The notes below the pieces were generated by a model. The model was given only the letters and a program-made list of their open reading frames with translations, searched no databases and was not told where the DNA came from. A stretch of DNA of 6,961 bases from an archaeon (GTDB lineage: Archaea > Nanobdellota > Nanobdellia > Woesearchaeales > GW2011-AR9), in assembly GCA_023266155.1 (NCBI GenBank), contig JAHFRS010000015.1, positions 5,711-12,671 on the forward strand, written 5' to 3'. Of this stretch, positions 1-5,062 are shown in pieces; positions within the stretch are counted from its first letter, which is position 1, and each line of letters opens with the position of its first letter. Position numbers and translations under genes: made by a program.

Positions 1-1
1 G

Positions 2-595
2 CCCATTTCCACGCAAGAAGCGGCCGAGCGCCTTGTTCCCATCAAAGAAATAACACCGGAGTATTGCCGTATCCAACGTATTCAGCGGGATGTGCCTACC
101 AAATATTGGGAAGCCGGCGTTGGCCTCACTAATTTTCGGCAATTTATCCATGAGAAATATAGACCACAATGCCGATGTATCCGTTGCCGTGAGCCAAAAG
201 GAAAAAAAGTAGATTGGAATAAAATCACTATCAAAGTTATCGAATATGAGGCCTCTGGCGGGAAAGAATTTTTTATTGCTGCAGAAGATGTTGAAAACGA
301 TCTGCTCCTGGGTTTTTGCCGACTGCGATTTCCTGCTGAGTATCTGCGTCCAGAGATCGTTTCAGGAAGCGCCTTGATTCGTGAACTGCATGTGTATGGT
401 ACAGCTACGGCAATCGGTGAAGAAGGTTTAGTGCAACATCGTGGTTGGGGAAAGAGATTGATGGAGAAAGCGGAAGAGATTGCTCGTTCGCAAAGAAAGA
501 CTAAGATGGTAGTGATTTCCGGCGTAGGGGTCAGGGAATATTACCGTAAGTTAGGGTATGAAAAGGAAGGGATGTATATGGTGAAGAGACTTTAA
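2..595 (+). CDS. elp3: Elp3 family tRNA uridine acetyltransferase, C-terminal part (5'-truncated by window)
   Basis: Elp3 joins a radical-SAM domain to a GNAT acetyltransferase domain and starts cm5U-type modification of the tRNA wobble uridine; in archaea it works without the other Elongator subunits (family knowledge). Only the C-terminal part lies here. The frame is open from base 2, and the upstream residues read RIQRDVPTKYWEAGV, the usual linker after the radical-SAM barrel, so the GTG at 92 is an internal valine and not a start. Seen next are a Cys cluster CRCIRC (about residues 27-32 after that valine), the strand ALIRELHVYG, the acetyl-CoA loop QHRGWGKRLM, and the ending GVREYYRKLGYEKEGMYMVK, all characteristic of the Elp3 GNAT domain. 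It converges on the PIN toxin gene, with 37 bp between the two stops. No T-rich terminator is obvious there. Identification is firm; the catalytic radical-SAM cysteines lie outside the window. Confidence 0.95.
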   Translation, partial: PISTQEAAERLVPIKEITPEYCRIQRIQRDVPTKYWEAGVGLTNFRQFIHEKYRPQCRCIRCREPKGKKVDWNKITIKVIEYEASGGKEFFIAAEDVENDLLLGFCRLRFPAEYLRPEIVSGSALIRELHVYGTATAIGEEGLVQHRGWGKRLMEKAEEIARSQRKTKMVVISGVGVREYYRKLGYEKEGMYMVKRL

Positions 596-632
596 TTTCC
601 CGCTGAGCAGACCGTGAGTGCAGTCGAACAAT

Positions 633-1112
633 TCACTGTAACTTTCGCACTAGTTCTCCATACAATTCGGTCGAAAGGTAGTATCCTTTCCTTATCAGCT
701 CTTCCAGGAGACTAAGAACCTCCTCTTTCCGCAGCTTCCCTTTCTTGAGGTTGAGTAATAATACGCCTATTGTTCCCAGTGCCGGGATCCCTAAAATCCT
801 TGCTACTTTTCGAGCTCCTTTATCATCGGACAGGAAGAGCTTTTCCTGCAGCTCGCTACCAAGTGATAAAGCACTGTTTTCTCCCTGATCTAAGCCGAAA
901 TCACGCCCCTTTTTACTTTTCTGAATGTGGATGTATCCTTCCGCCACGAGATCCTGAAGCAGTAGTATCTCCCGCTGAAATTGCTCTTCTCCGGCGAGCA
1001 GTTCTTCATACACTTCCGGAGTGATGATGATTCTCGTAAAACAGTTCTTGAGCAAGTCAGGACGACCCACTTTAACGAAATAAAGAATTACCGTGGTATT
1101 GCTTATGACCAT
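633..1112 (-). CDS. PIN-domain toxin, DUF3368-like (probable ribonuclease)
   Basis: This 159-aa protein is a probable Mg-dependent PIN ribonuclease, the toxin half of a type II toxin-antitoxin pair. Seen: the N-terminal strand MVISNTTVILYF, Glu36/Glu37 in TPEVYEELL, the block LDQGENSAL (Asp75, Glu78), SDDKGARKVA (Asp96, Asp97), and the tail LGTIGVLLLNLKKG. This order is the pattern of DUF3368 PIN proteins. The first acidic position of canonical PIN domains is Asn5 here, a change also common in DUF3368 members. The start overlaps the upstream antitoxin gene by 10 nt, and an AGGAG Shine-Dalgarno sequence lies 6 nt before the ATG, inside the antitoxin's end, which points to coupled translation. 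No separate promoter is visible. The target RNA is unknown. Loss of activity through the Asn substitution is possible but not indicated. Confidence 0.85.
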   Translation of the reverse strand: MVISNTTVILYFVKVGRPDLLKNCFTRIIITPEVYEELLAGEEQFQREILLLQDLVAEGYIHIQKSKKGRDFGLDQGENSALSLGSELQEKLFLSDDKGARKVARILGIPALGTIGVLLLNLKKGKLRKEEVLSLLEELIRKGYYLSTELYGELVRKLQ

Positions 1113-1411
1113 CCGGCGCTCCTGAATTCCTGCTCCAGCTCTTCCGCATCCAACTGTAGGGGAACTTTATATTCCTTCAGTAGACCGCTGAATCTCCAGA
1201 CGGACACTTTGGCAAATCTGGTGGCCTGTCCAAAGGAGAACACCCCTGATTGATAGAATTCTAAAGCTTTATGGATGCGCCACTGCCGTATTCCCTGAAC
1301 TAACAGTCGGCGCAGCACCTCTGATTTCCCTAAATGTTCTACCTTGGAAGCTTCGGAAATTTCTTTCACGAGTTCTTGAGGGAGACGCGTCGTAATCGTT
1401 TCTGCCACCAT
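1103..1411 (-). CDS. UPF0175 family antitoxin (ribbon-helix-helix plus C-terminal HTH)
   Basis: This 102-aa protein is the likely DNA-binding antitoxin of the PIN toxin that follows it. Residues 5-40 (TITTRLPQELVKEISEAS and on to RRLLVQGIRQW) have the strand-helix-helix form of a ribbon-helix-helix DNA-binding domain. Residues 49-87 (ALEFYQSGVFSFGQATRFA, then VSVWRFSGLLKEYKVPL) match the small helix-turn-helix segment of UPF0175 proteins, including the closing 'P-L-x-L-D-x-E-x-L' tail. UPF0175 genes usually sit directly upstream of DUF3368 PIN genes, as here. The ATG at 1411 is supported by a TATA-like box ending 23 nt before it, which would give a leaderless mRNA. Such antitoxins typically repress their own promoter; an operator could not be picked out with confidence in the 138 bp upstream. 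Confidence 0.85.
   Translation of the reverse strand: MVAETITTRLPQELVKEISEASKVEHLGKSEVLRRLLVQGIRQWRIHKALEFYQSGVFSFGQATRFAKVSVWRFSGLLKEYKVPLQLDAEELEQEFRSAGWS
1119..1123 (-). promoter_or_regulatory. Shine-Dalgarno site for the PIN toxin
   Basis: AGGAG on the minus strand lies 6 nt before the toxin ATG and inside the last codons of the antitoxin gene. It fixes the toxin start at 1112 and suggests that ribosomes finishing the antitoxin feed the toxin. Confidence 0.7.
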
Positions 1412-1434
1412 GTTTTAAAAGTAAGACAATGTAC

Positions 1435-1450
1435 TATTTAAGCTTTTCGG
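1435..1450 (-). promoter_or_regulatory. BRE/TATA promoter of the UPF0175-PIN operon (leaderless)
   Basis: On the minus strand this reads CCGAAA, AG, CTTAAATA: a purine-rich BRE-like element followed by an archaeal TATA-like box (1442 to 1435). Exactly 23 nt separate the box from the ATG at 1411, so transcription should begin at or very near the start codon. No Shine-Dalgarno sequence precedes that ATG, in keeping with a leaderless message. Confidence 0.6.
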
Positions 1451-1458
1451 CAGGTAAA

Positions 1459-1466
1459 TTTAAATA
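1459..1466 (+). promoter_or_regulatory. Probable TATA box of the isomerase-dphB operon
   Basis: TTTAAATA lies in an AT-rich patch (1455-1466) of the 138-bp divergent region and is preceded by GGTAAA. Transcription would begin near 1487-1492 and leave a leader of about 60 nt before the ATG at 1550. That leader carries a G-rich ribosome-binding site, unlike the leaderless toxin-antitoxin promoters. No other element stands out between this box and the gene. Confidence 0.5.
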
Positions 1467-1537
1467 ACCAGCGCTCAAAAACAGAGTCCATACCCGTCAT
1501 CAAAAACCCAACCGCAGCAGAGCAGAAGGGATGGATA

Positions 1538-1542
1538 GGGGG
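1538..1542 (+). promoter_or_regulatory. Shine-Dalgarno-like site for the isomerase-like gene
   Basis: GGGGG followed by an A-rich spacer sits 7 nt before the ATG at 1550. It can pair with the CCUCC of 16S rRNA if one G-U pair is allowed. It supports the chosen start; the ATG at 1531 is out of frame. Confidence 0.5.
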
Positions 1543-1549
1543 AAAAAAT

Positions 1550-2551
1550 ATGGTAAATCAAATTTATATTCCCACCGCACCGGCATCTGAAGATCAGAAT
1601 CGTATTGCTATCGAACTTCAAGCTCCTTTAACAAGAAGAGGTTATGCCCCTGGCCTCATGCTGGTAATTTTAGGCGGACGAAAAGGATTACAGCAAAGAA
1701 ATGAGCAGTATGCTGATTTGCAGAAATTTCAGAGTGTAATCAAGGATTGGCCACTGCTAACCATGCTGAGTTGCATCCCCTTACCAGAACTGGATCTTCT
1801 CAACGAGACCGAGTTTGCCGTGGCTCACATTAAAGAAGGTGTAAATTATGCCGCCCAGTTGCCATTTGATACTCAAAAAACTATCACCTTCCATCTCGGC
1901 TCGTTGGTTACGGAAGAAGAATTTCGCAGCAAAAGCCAAGAAAGCTGGCGTAATGAATTCCACAGAATTATCCAGCCTCGTTTGAAAGATATAGCAACGT
2001 ATGGGAAAGAACATGGCGTAACTGTGAAAGTAGAAACAACGCCTGTTCCTGAATTTGGTGATATTCCTGATACTGATCAGAGAAATTATAGAGGAGTACG
2101 GCTTAATCAATTACGAAATCCGTTCTACCTTACTCATCAATGGGGATTTGAACAAATAAAAGATTCACCATTAAGCCTTTGCCTGGACATTTGTCATAAC
2201 CGAACCATCTACGAAGCGGTACAAAGAGATGAATATGAAGGGATCCTTTTTCCCGAAGATATTGCCGTCTTTGCCGGATCTAAACTTTTGGATGATGTTA
2301 CCAAGCTTGATTCTGGGGATTTAGTGCATCTGAATGATGGAAGAGGATTATACTCCCAGAAAGCAGGAACTGTTTTTGAAGAAGGAGTCACTCTGGGAGA
2401 AGGAGATATACGGGATTTAGATAAAATCATTCGTATCCTTGATGGAAAACATGTTCCTTATGTATTAGAAATTAATGAAACTGATTTTAAGAACAGGCCA
2501 AATACCAAAAAATCAATTGACTATTTGTTACAAAGAGGAGTTCAGAAATGA
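1550..2551 (+). CDS. TIM-barrel sugar isomerase/epimerase-like protein (AP endonuclease 2 / xylose isomerase superfamily)
   Basis: This 333-aa cytosolic protein has the strand-end motifs of the xylose isomerase / endonuclease IV TIM-barrel superfamily in order: TITFHLGS (His115), VTVKVETTP (Glu162), LCLDICHNR (Asp213, His216), DLVHLNDGRG (His260, Asp263), VTLGEGDI (Glu284, Asp286) and PYVLEINETD (Glu307, Glu310). Glu162, Asp213, His216, His260 and Glu307 are candidate divalent-metal ligands. The His that precedes the GEG motif in endonuclease IV (H-x-x-I-G-E-G) appears to be Gly279 here, which argues against a three-zinc DNA-repair enzyme and towards an isomerase/epimerase or an uncharacterised metal enzyme. 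The substrate cannot be told from sequence. It is the first gene of an operon: its stop overlaps the dphB start as ATGA, so the two should be co-expressed. Family placement is good; function is open. Confidence 0.75.
   Translation: MVNQIYIPTAPASEDQNRIAIELQAPLTRRGYAPGLMLVILGGRKGLQQRNEQYADLQKFQSVIKDWPLLTMLSCIPLPELDLLNETEFAVAHIKEGVNYAAQLPFDTQKTITFHLGSLVTEEEFRSKSQESWRNEFHRIIQPRLKDIATYGKEHGVTVKVETTPVPEFGDIPDTDQRNYRGVRLNQLRNPFYLTHQWGFEQIKDSPLSLCLDICHNRTIYEAVQRDEYEGILFPEDIAVFAGSKLLDDVTKLDSGDLVHLNDGRGLYSQKAGTVFEEGVTLGEGDIRDLDKIIRILDGKHVPYVLEINETDFKNRPNTKKSIDYLLQRGVQK
2535..2540 (+). promoter_or_regulatory. Shine-Dalgarno site for dphB
   Basis: GAGGAG lies 7 nt before the dphB ATG and within the final codons of the upstream gene. 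It confirms the start at 2548 and the ATGA overlap. Confidence 0.75.
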
Positions 2552-3309
2552 CTCTCTACCTTATCGGCTTGGGACTGGCAAACGAGAAAGATATTTCTGT
2601 CAAAGGGCTGGAAATCGTGAAGAAGTGCGACAACCTTTACTTAGAGAATTACACCTCCCTGTTGCAATGTTCCGTTCACGATTTGGAAAAGTTTTACGGG
2701 AAAAAAATCAGCCTGATTGACCGGGAAAAAGCTGAACAAGGAGCAGAAAAAATTGTGGAAGAAGCCAAAAAGAAAGAAGTCGCTTTTCTGGTTGTCGGCG
2801 ATCCTTTTTCTGCTACTACCCATATCGAACTGTTCCGCTTGGCGAAAGAAAAGAAGGTGTCGGTAAAAGTGATACATAATGCGTCTATCTTGACCGCTGT
2901 AGGAATTACAGGATTGCAGTTGTATAAATTTGGCAAGGTAACCTCGATTCCTTTTCTGAACGATAATCCTCACGTAGAAACACCCTATTCAGTTCTCCAA
3001 GAAAATTTGCTAAGGGGAGCGCATACGCTGTGCCTTTTAGATTTGAAACCTGAGCAGAACAAGTTTATGACCATCGCTGAAGCTTTGGAAACCCTGGAGA
3101 AGATTGAACAGCGAAAAAAAGAAAAAATTATTCACGATGACCTGTTGGTGGTAGGCTGTGCCCGGCTGGGAAGTGACAATGAACTGATCAAAGCTGGAAC
3201 AGTGAAAGAAATCAAAAGAATCAACTTTGGCCCGCCGCCTTACTGTGTAATCATCCCGGGGAAATTACATTTCATGGAAGAAGAGATGCTGAAATTATGG
3301 AAAAAGTAA
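2548..3309 (+). CDS. dphB: Diphthine synthase (diphthamide biosynthesis methyltransferase)
   Basis: DphB uses S-adenosylmethionine to methylate the 3-amino-3-carboxypropyl group placed on a histidine of translation elongation factor 2, the second stage of diphthamide synthesis (family knowledge). The 253-aa length is close to the usual 255-265. Motifs typical of this tetrapyrrole-methylase-like fold are visible: the N-terminal LYLIGLGLA (residues 3-11), the SAM loop VVGDPFSATTH (82-92), VIHNASILTAVGITGLQLY (108-126), FGKVTSIPF (128-136), LLDLKPE (163-169), GCARLGSD (203-210), and the C-terminal FGPPPYCVIIPGKLHFMEEE (227-246). Its start overlaps the isomerase-like gene's stop (ATGA), with a clear Shine-Dalgarno site. 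T-rich tracts about 55-80 nt after the stop (TTATTTTT near 3362-3369 and T5 at 3383-3387) are the only terminator candidates seen. Assignment is firm. Confidence 0.96.
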   Translation: MTLYLIGLGLANEKDISVKGLEIVKKCDNLYLENYTSLLQCSVHDLEKFYGKKISLIDREKAEQGAEKIVEEAKKKEVAFLVVGDPFSATTHIELFRLAKEKKVSVKVIHNASILTAVGITGLQLYKFGKVTSIPFLNDNPHVETPYSVLQENLLRGAHTLCLLDLKPEQNKFMTIAEALETLEKIEQRKKEKIIHDDLLVVGCARLGSDNELIKAGTVKEIKRINFGPPPYCVIIPGKLHFMEEEMLKLWKK

Positions 3310-3347
3310 ATGTACACATTTAGGCCAGTCCAAAGTGGGAACAGATG

Positions 3348-3403
3348 TTCTCCGAATATTGTTATTTTTCAGAATATACTCATTTTTCCGAAATATTTAT
3401 AAA
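3348..3403 (+). repeat. Three 18-bp-spaced direct repeats, candidate operator of the AbrB-PIN operon
   Basis: Units beginning at 3351 (TCCGAATATT), 3369 (TCAGAATATA) and 3387 (TCCGAAATATT) recur at exactly 18-bp steps. The first two 18-mers agree at 14 of 18 positions, including a shared ATTTT end; each unit is also preceded by T-rich sequence. The third unit merges into the BRE and TATA box of the antitoxin promoter. The placement suits autoregulatory binding by the antitoxin or toxin-antitoxin complex (inference). The T5 tracts in the array could instead, or also, terminate dphB transcription, and low sequence complexity makes chance similarity possible. Confidence 0.45.
3388..3403 (+). promoter_or_regulatory. 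BRE/TATA promoter of the AbrB-PIN operon (leaderless)
   Basis: CCGAAA, TA, TTTATAAA form a BRE-like element and a strong archaeal TATA box (3396-3403). The box ends 23 nt before the ATG at 3427, so that ATG should be at or beside the transcript's 5' end. This decides in favour of 3427 over the in-frame ATG at 3445. Confidence 0.7.
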
Positions 3404-3426
3404 TTCTGCCTGCTTTTCCCCCATCA

Positions 3427-3696
3427 ATGTCACCTCATACGGTTATGATTGAAAAAGTAAAACTAGCCAAGAAAGGACAGATTACTATTCCAAAAGCCAT
3501 CCGGGACGAAGATCATCTTGTTGAAAATGATATATTAATAGTAACGCATCTGCCAGGTGGGGAAATTCTCCTACGAAAACAGTGTCTAAAATTTCCTGAA
3601 GATCTGATGCTTGAAGCTATCGCACAGACACCCCTATTTGATGCTCACGCTGCCTGGAAGGAAGTTAAAGAAGAACGGCGGCGAGAGAGAGCATGA
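3427..3696 (+). CDS. AbrB/SpoVT-type antitoxin (VapB-like)
   Basis: This 89-aa protein has an N-terminal swapped-hairpin AbrB DNA-binding domain: VKLAKKGQITIPKAIRDEDH (residues 11-30) is the hallmark motif, followed by the second half ENDILIVTHLPGGEILLRK (33-51). The tail (residues 55-89, ending KEVKEERRRERA) is charged and probably flexible, the part that usually wraps around the PIN toxin and blocks it. Its stop overlaps the toxin start as ATGA, so this is a classic VapB-VapC arrangement. A shorter start at Met7 (3445), giving MIEKVKLAKKGQ, is possible and nearer to typical family length, but the promoter spacing fits the longer form. It probably represses its own promoter together with the toxin, perhaps through the 18-bp repeats just upstream (inference). 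Confidence 0.88.
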   Translation: MSPHTVMIEKVKLAKKGQITIPKAIRDEDHLVENDILIVTHLPGGEILLRKQCLKFPEDLMLEAIAQTPLFDAHAAWKEVKEERRRERA

Positions 3697-4094
3697 AATA
3701 TTGTGCCGATACCTGGTTTATTCTGGAAGCTTTTTCCAAAAGTCCCCATGCCATACTGCTTCTTCAGGAAACGAGAGGAGGGAAAACCAGAATAGTTATC
3801 CCCCTTATTGTCTATGCAGAAGCAACTAAAAAACTGATGCAAAAAGGGATTTCACAAGACACTATCGAACAATTTTTTGAGGGAGTGGAAGCGTCAGAAC
3901 ATGTAGATTTGATTCTTATGGATAAAGCCATTGCACAAGAGGCGGCACGCCTTTCCTTAAGTTTTCACGTGCCTTTGATTGACTCGATTGTAGCAGCAAC
4001 CTGTACACTTACGGGATGTGACCTCCTTCTTACCGGTGATAGTGATTATGAACCATTAACAAAAAAAAGATATCTCAAACTACGCTCTTGGTAA
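3693..4094 (+). CDS. VapC-type PIN-domain ribonuclease toxin
   Basis: This 133-aa PIN-domain protein is the probable toxin of the AbrB-type module and is expected to cut RNA using Mg/Mn ions. All four acidic positions of the PIN active site can be seen: Asp6 in KYCADTWFILE, Glu43 in IVYAEATKKL, Asp97 in VPLIDSIVAATC, and Asp116 in LLLTGDSDYE (with Asp118 nearby). Length and layout match ordinary VapC proteins. In contrast to the other PIN protein in this window, the first Asp is intact, so activity is likely. It overlaps the antitoxin gene by ATGA, with a purine-rich GAGAGAG stretch just before the start. It converges with the minus-strand hypothetical gene, leaving 28 bp between stops. The specific RNA target cannot be inferred. 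Confidence 0.9.
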   Translation: MKYCADTWFILEAFSKSPHAILLLQETRGGKTRIVIPLIVYAEATKKLMQKGISQDTIEQFFEGVEASEHVDLILMDKAIAQEAARLSLSFHVPLIDSIVAATCTLTGCDLLLTGDSDYEPLTKKRYLKLRSW

Positions 4095-4108
4095 AGTGTC
4101 TAATATTC

Positions 4109-4126
4109 TTGAAATGACCTTTTCAA
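4109..4126. terminator. Weak inverted repeat between convergent genes
   Basis: TTGAAA, a 6-nt loop TGACCT, and TTTCAA make a short AT-rich hairpin in the 28-bp gap, running into the stop codon of the minus-strand gene. It may assist termination from either side, but the stem is only 6 bp and no long T tract follows. Confidence 0.2.
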
Positions 4127-4629
4127 AACGCCCGTGAATAATTCACATCATCGCTGAGAGCATGCAGGCGGTGAAACAAGATCAATTCAGCCGGATTAGT
4201 ATCTGCCCATAAGGCAAACCGCCGTCGTTTGATGTAGCTAATGTCATTGAATGTCCCTAGGATTGCCGCATATTGAAATACTTGAATGGTATCATTCGCT
4301 TCCTCATTAGTCATGGTTTCAGAGGTAGTATCGGAAGAGACTAAGGACGCAGATTCTTCCTGCTCAGAAGGAGATCTTGCCGAAGGCTGACGATATCCAA
4401 ATAAGTGTTCATAATCCTGCGGAGAATCTGAGACATACTGGCTGGCATCAAAAATGACTTCTTTTGAAGCATCGGGTTCAGCAGACGTTACTATTAACTC
4501 CAACTCGCTGACCTTTGTATCTCCTGTAGAAAAGTTTCGCAGCTGCTCATAGCTGAGCGACGCCGCGAGACCGATAGCGTGAAGAATAGAATACTGTTCC
4601 TGATATTTTTTTGCGGAATCTGTAATCAC
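4123..4629 (-). CDS. Hypothetical protein with acidic Ser/Thr-rich linker
   Basis: I do not recognise this 168-aa protein. It has a predicted helical N-terminus (residues 1-35), a polar middle, an acidic Ser/Thr/Glu-rich stretch likely to be unstructured (about 82-114, containing SEQEESASLVSSDTTSET), and a better-ordered C-terminal part with QVFQYAAILGTFNDI, the basic patch KRRR (134-137), and ELILFHRLHAL. No signal peptide, membrane segment, Cys motif or catalytic signature is visible. The start is uncertain. GTG at 4629 is 12 nt after a GGTGG core (part of GGTGGTGA, near-ideal for archaeal 16S), a long spacing; an ATT two codons earlier would be at 6 nt. An in-frame stop at 4641-4639 limits extension to that point. 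A TATA box upstream and the lack of a competing ORF support a real gene. Confidence 0.55.
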   Translation of the reverse strand: MITDSAKKYQEQYSILHAIGLAASLSYEQLRNFSTGDTKVSELELIVTSAEPDASKEVIFDASQYVSDSPQDYEHLFGYRQPSARSPSEQEESASLVSSDTTSETMTNEEANDTIQVFQYAAILGTFNDISYIKRRRFALWADTNPAELILFHRLHALSDDVNYSRAF

Positions 4630-4638
4630 AGTAATTTT

Positions 4639-4646
4639 TCACCACC
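4639..4646 (-). promoter_or_regulatory. Shine-Dalgarno site for the hypothetical gene
   Basis: GGTGGTGA on the minus strand matches the archaeal consensus GGAGGTGA at 7 of 8 positions. Its TGA is also the in-frame stop that limits the gene's 5' end. Spacing from the GGTGG core is 12 nt to the GTG and 6 nt to an in-frame ATT, which leaves the true start unsettled. Confidence 0.5.
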
Positions 4647-4681
4647 CCCATTTGGCTATCGGTCTGAGCTGATTTTCCACT

Positions 4682-4693
4682 ATATTTAAATAT
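4682..4693. promoter_or_regulatory. Palindromic TATA element shared by divergent genes
   Basis: ATATTTAAATAT is a perfect 12-bp palindrome in the 87-bp gap between the minus-strand hypothetical gene and the plus-strand GNAT gene. Read on the plus strand, TTTAAATA (4685-4692) ends 24 nt before the GNAT ATG, giving a leaderless mRNA. Read on the minus strand, the same box would start transcription near 4655-4660 and give a leader of about 30 nt that carries the Shine-Dalgarno site. One TATA box could therefore serve both genes. Confidence 0.5.
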
Positions 4694-4716
4694 TATGCAT
4701 TGTCAAGGCCAAAAGT

Positions 4717-5061
4717 ATGAACTTTAAACAGGAAATCTTTCCGACAGAATCATTGAAATTAGTAATGACAGAAAAAGGCAAGGAAATTGCCCGCGTCTGG
4801 GTCTATTTCATCCGCAACGATTTGCATTCCAAGCCCTATGCTTTAATTGAGGATTTATTTGTGCAGGAAGAATATCGCGGCAGGAGTTTTGGCACCAAGA
4901 TGATGCAAGCAGCCATTGAAGAAGCGCGCAAAAAAGGCTGTTATAAAATTCTAGCGACCAGCCGGCATCAACGGGAAGCGGTGCACAATTTATATCACAA
5001 GCTAGGGTTTAAAGATTATGGGAAGGAGTTTAGGATGGATCTGAGCGACTTACCCTATTAA
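4717..5061 (+). CDS. Small GNAT family N-acetyltransferase
   Basis: This 114-aa protein is a compact acetyl-CoA-dependent N-acetyltransferase of the GNAT fold. Residues 43-65 (LIEDLFVQEEYRGRSFGTKM) contain motif A with the pyrophosphate-binding loop Arg54-Gly-Arg-Ser-Phe-Gly59 (R-x-x-x-x-G form). Residues 76-80 (YKILA) form the next strand, and AVHNLYHKLGFKDYGKEF (88-105) is motif B with the usual N-x-Y-x-K-x-G-F. The N-terminal part is short, about one strand pair less than many GNATs. The acceptor substrate (protein, small molecule or antibiotic) cannot be predicted. It has its own TATA box at leaderless spacing and no Shine-Dalgarno site, so it is probably monocistronic. Its stop is one base from the stop of the convergent large surface-protein gene. 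Confidence 0.85.
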   Translation: MNFKQEIFPTESLKLVMTEKGKEIARVWVYFIRNDLHSKPYALIEDLFVQEEYRGRSFGTKMMQAAIEEARKKGCYKILATSRHQREAVHNLYHKLGFKDYGKEFRMDLSDLPY

Positions 5062-5062
5062 C

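Noticed and set aside
92..595. Stand-alone GNAT gene starting at GTG 92
   Set aside because: The frame is open upstream to base 2 and encodes conserved Elp3 linker sequence (RIQRDVPTKYW), so this is the end of a longer gene.
614..638. Possible inverted repeat GTGAGTG ... TTCACTG between elp3 and the PIN toxin
   Set aside because: Only about four base pairs match over a long loop; this is within chance expectation.
981..1253. Plus-strand ORF of 90 codons opposite the toxin-antitoxin pair
   Set aside because: It is antisense to two recognisable family members and shows no domain pattern; it is a shadow of real genes.
1455..1466. AT-rich patch TAAATTTAAATA as a second minus-strand promoter
   Set aside because: It lies about 44 nt upstream of the antitoxin ATG, while the CTTAAATA box at the matching leaderless spacing is the better candidate; the patch fits the plus-strand gene better.
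3307..3322. Inverted repeat TAAATGT-AC-ACATTTA overlapping the dphB stop
   Set aside because: A 2-nt loop is too small for a full hairpin, it is AT-rich, and no T tract follows directly, so a terminator or operator role cannot be supported.
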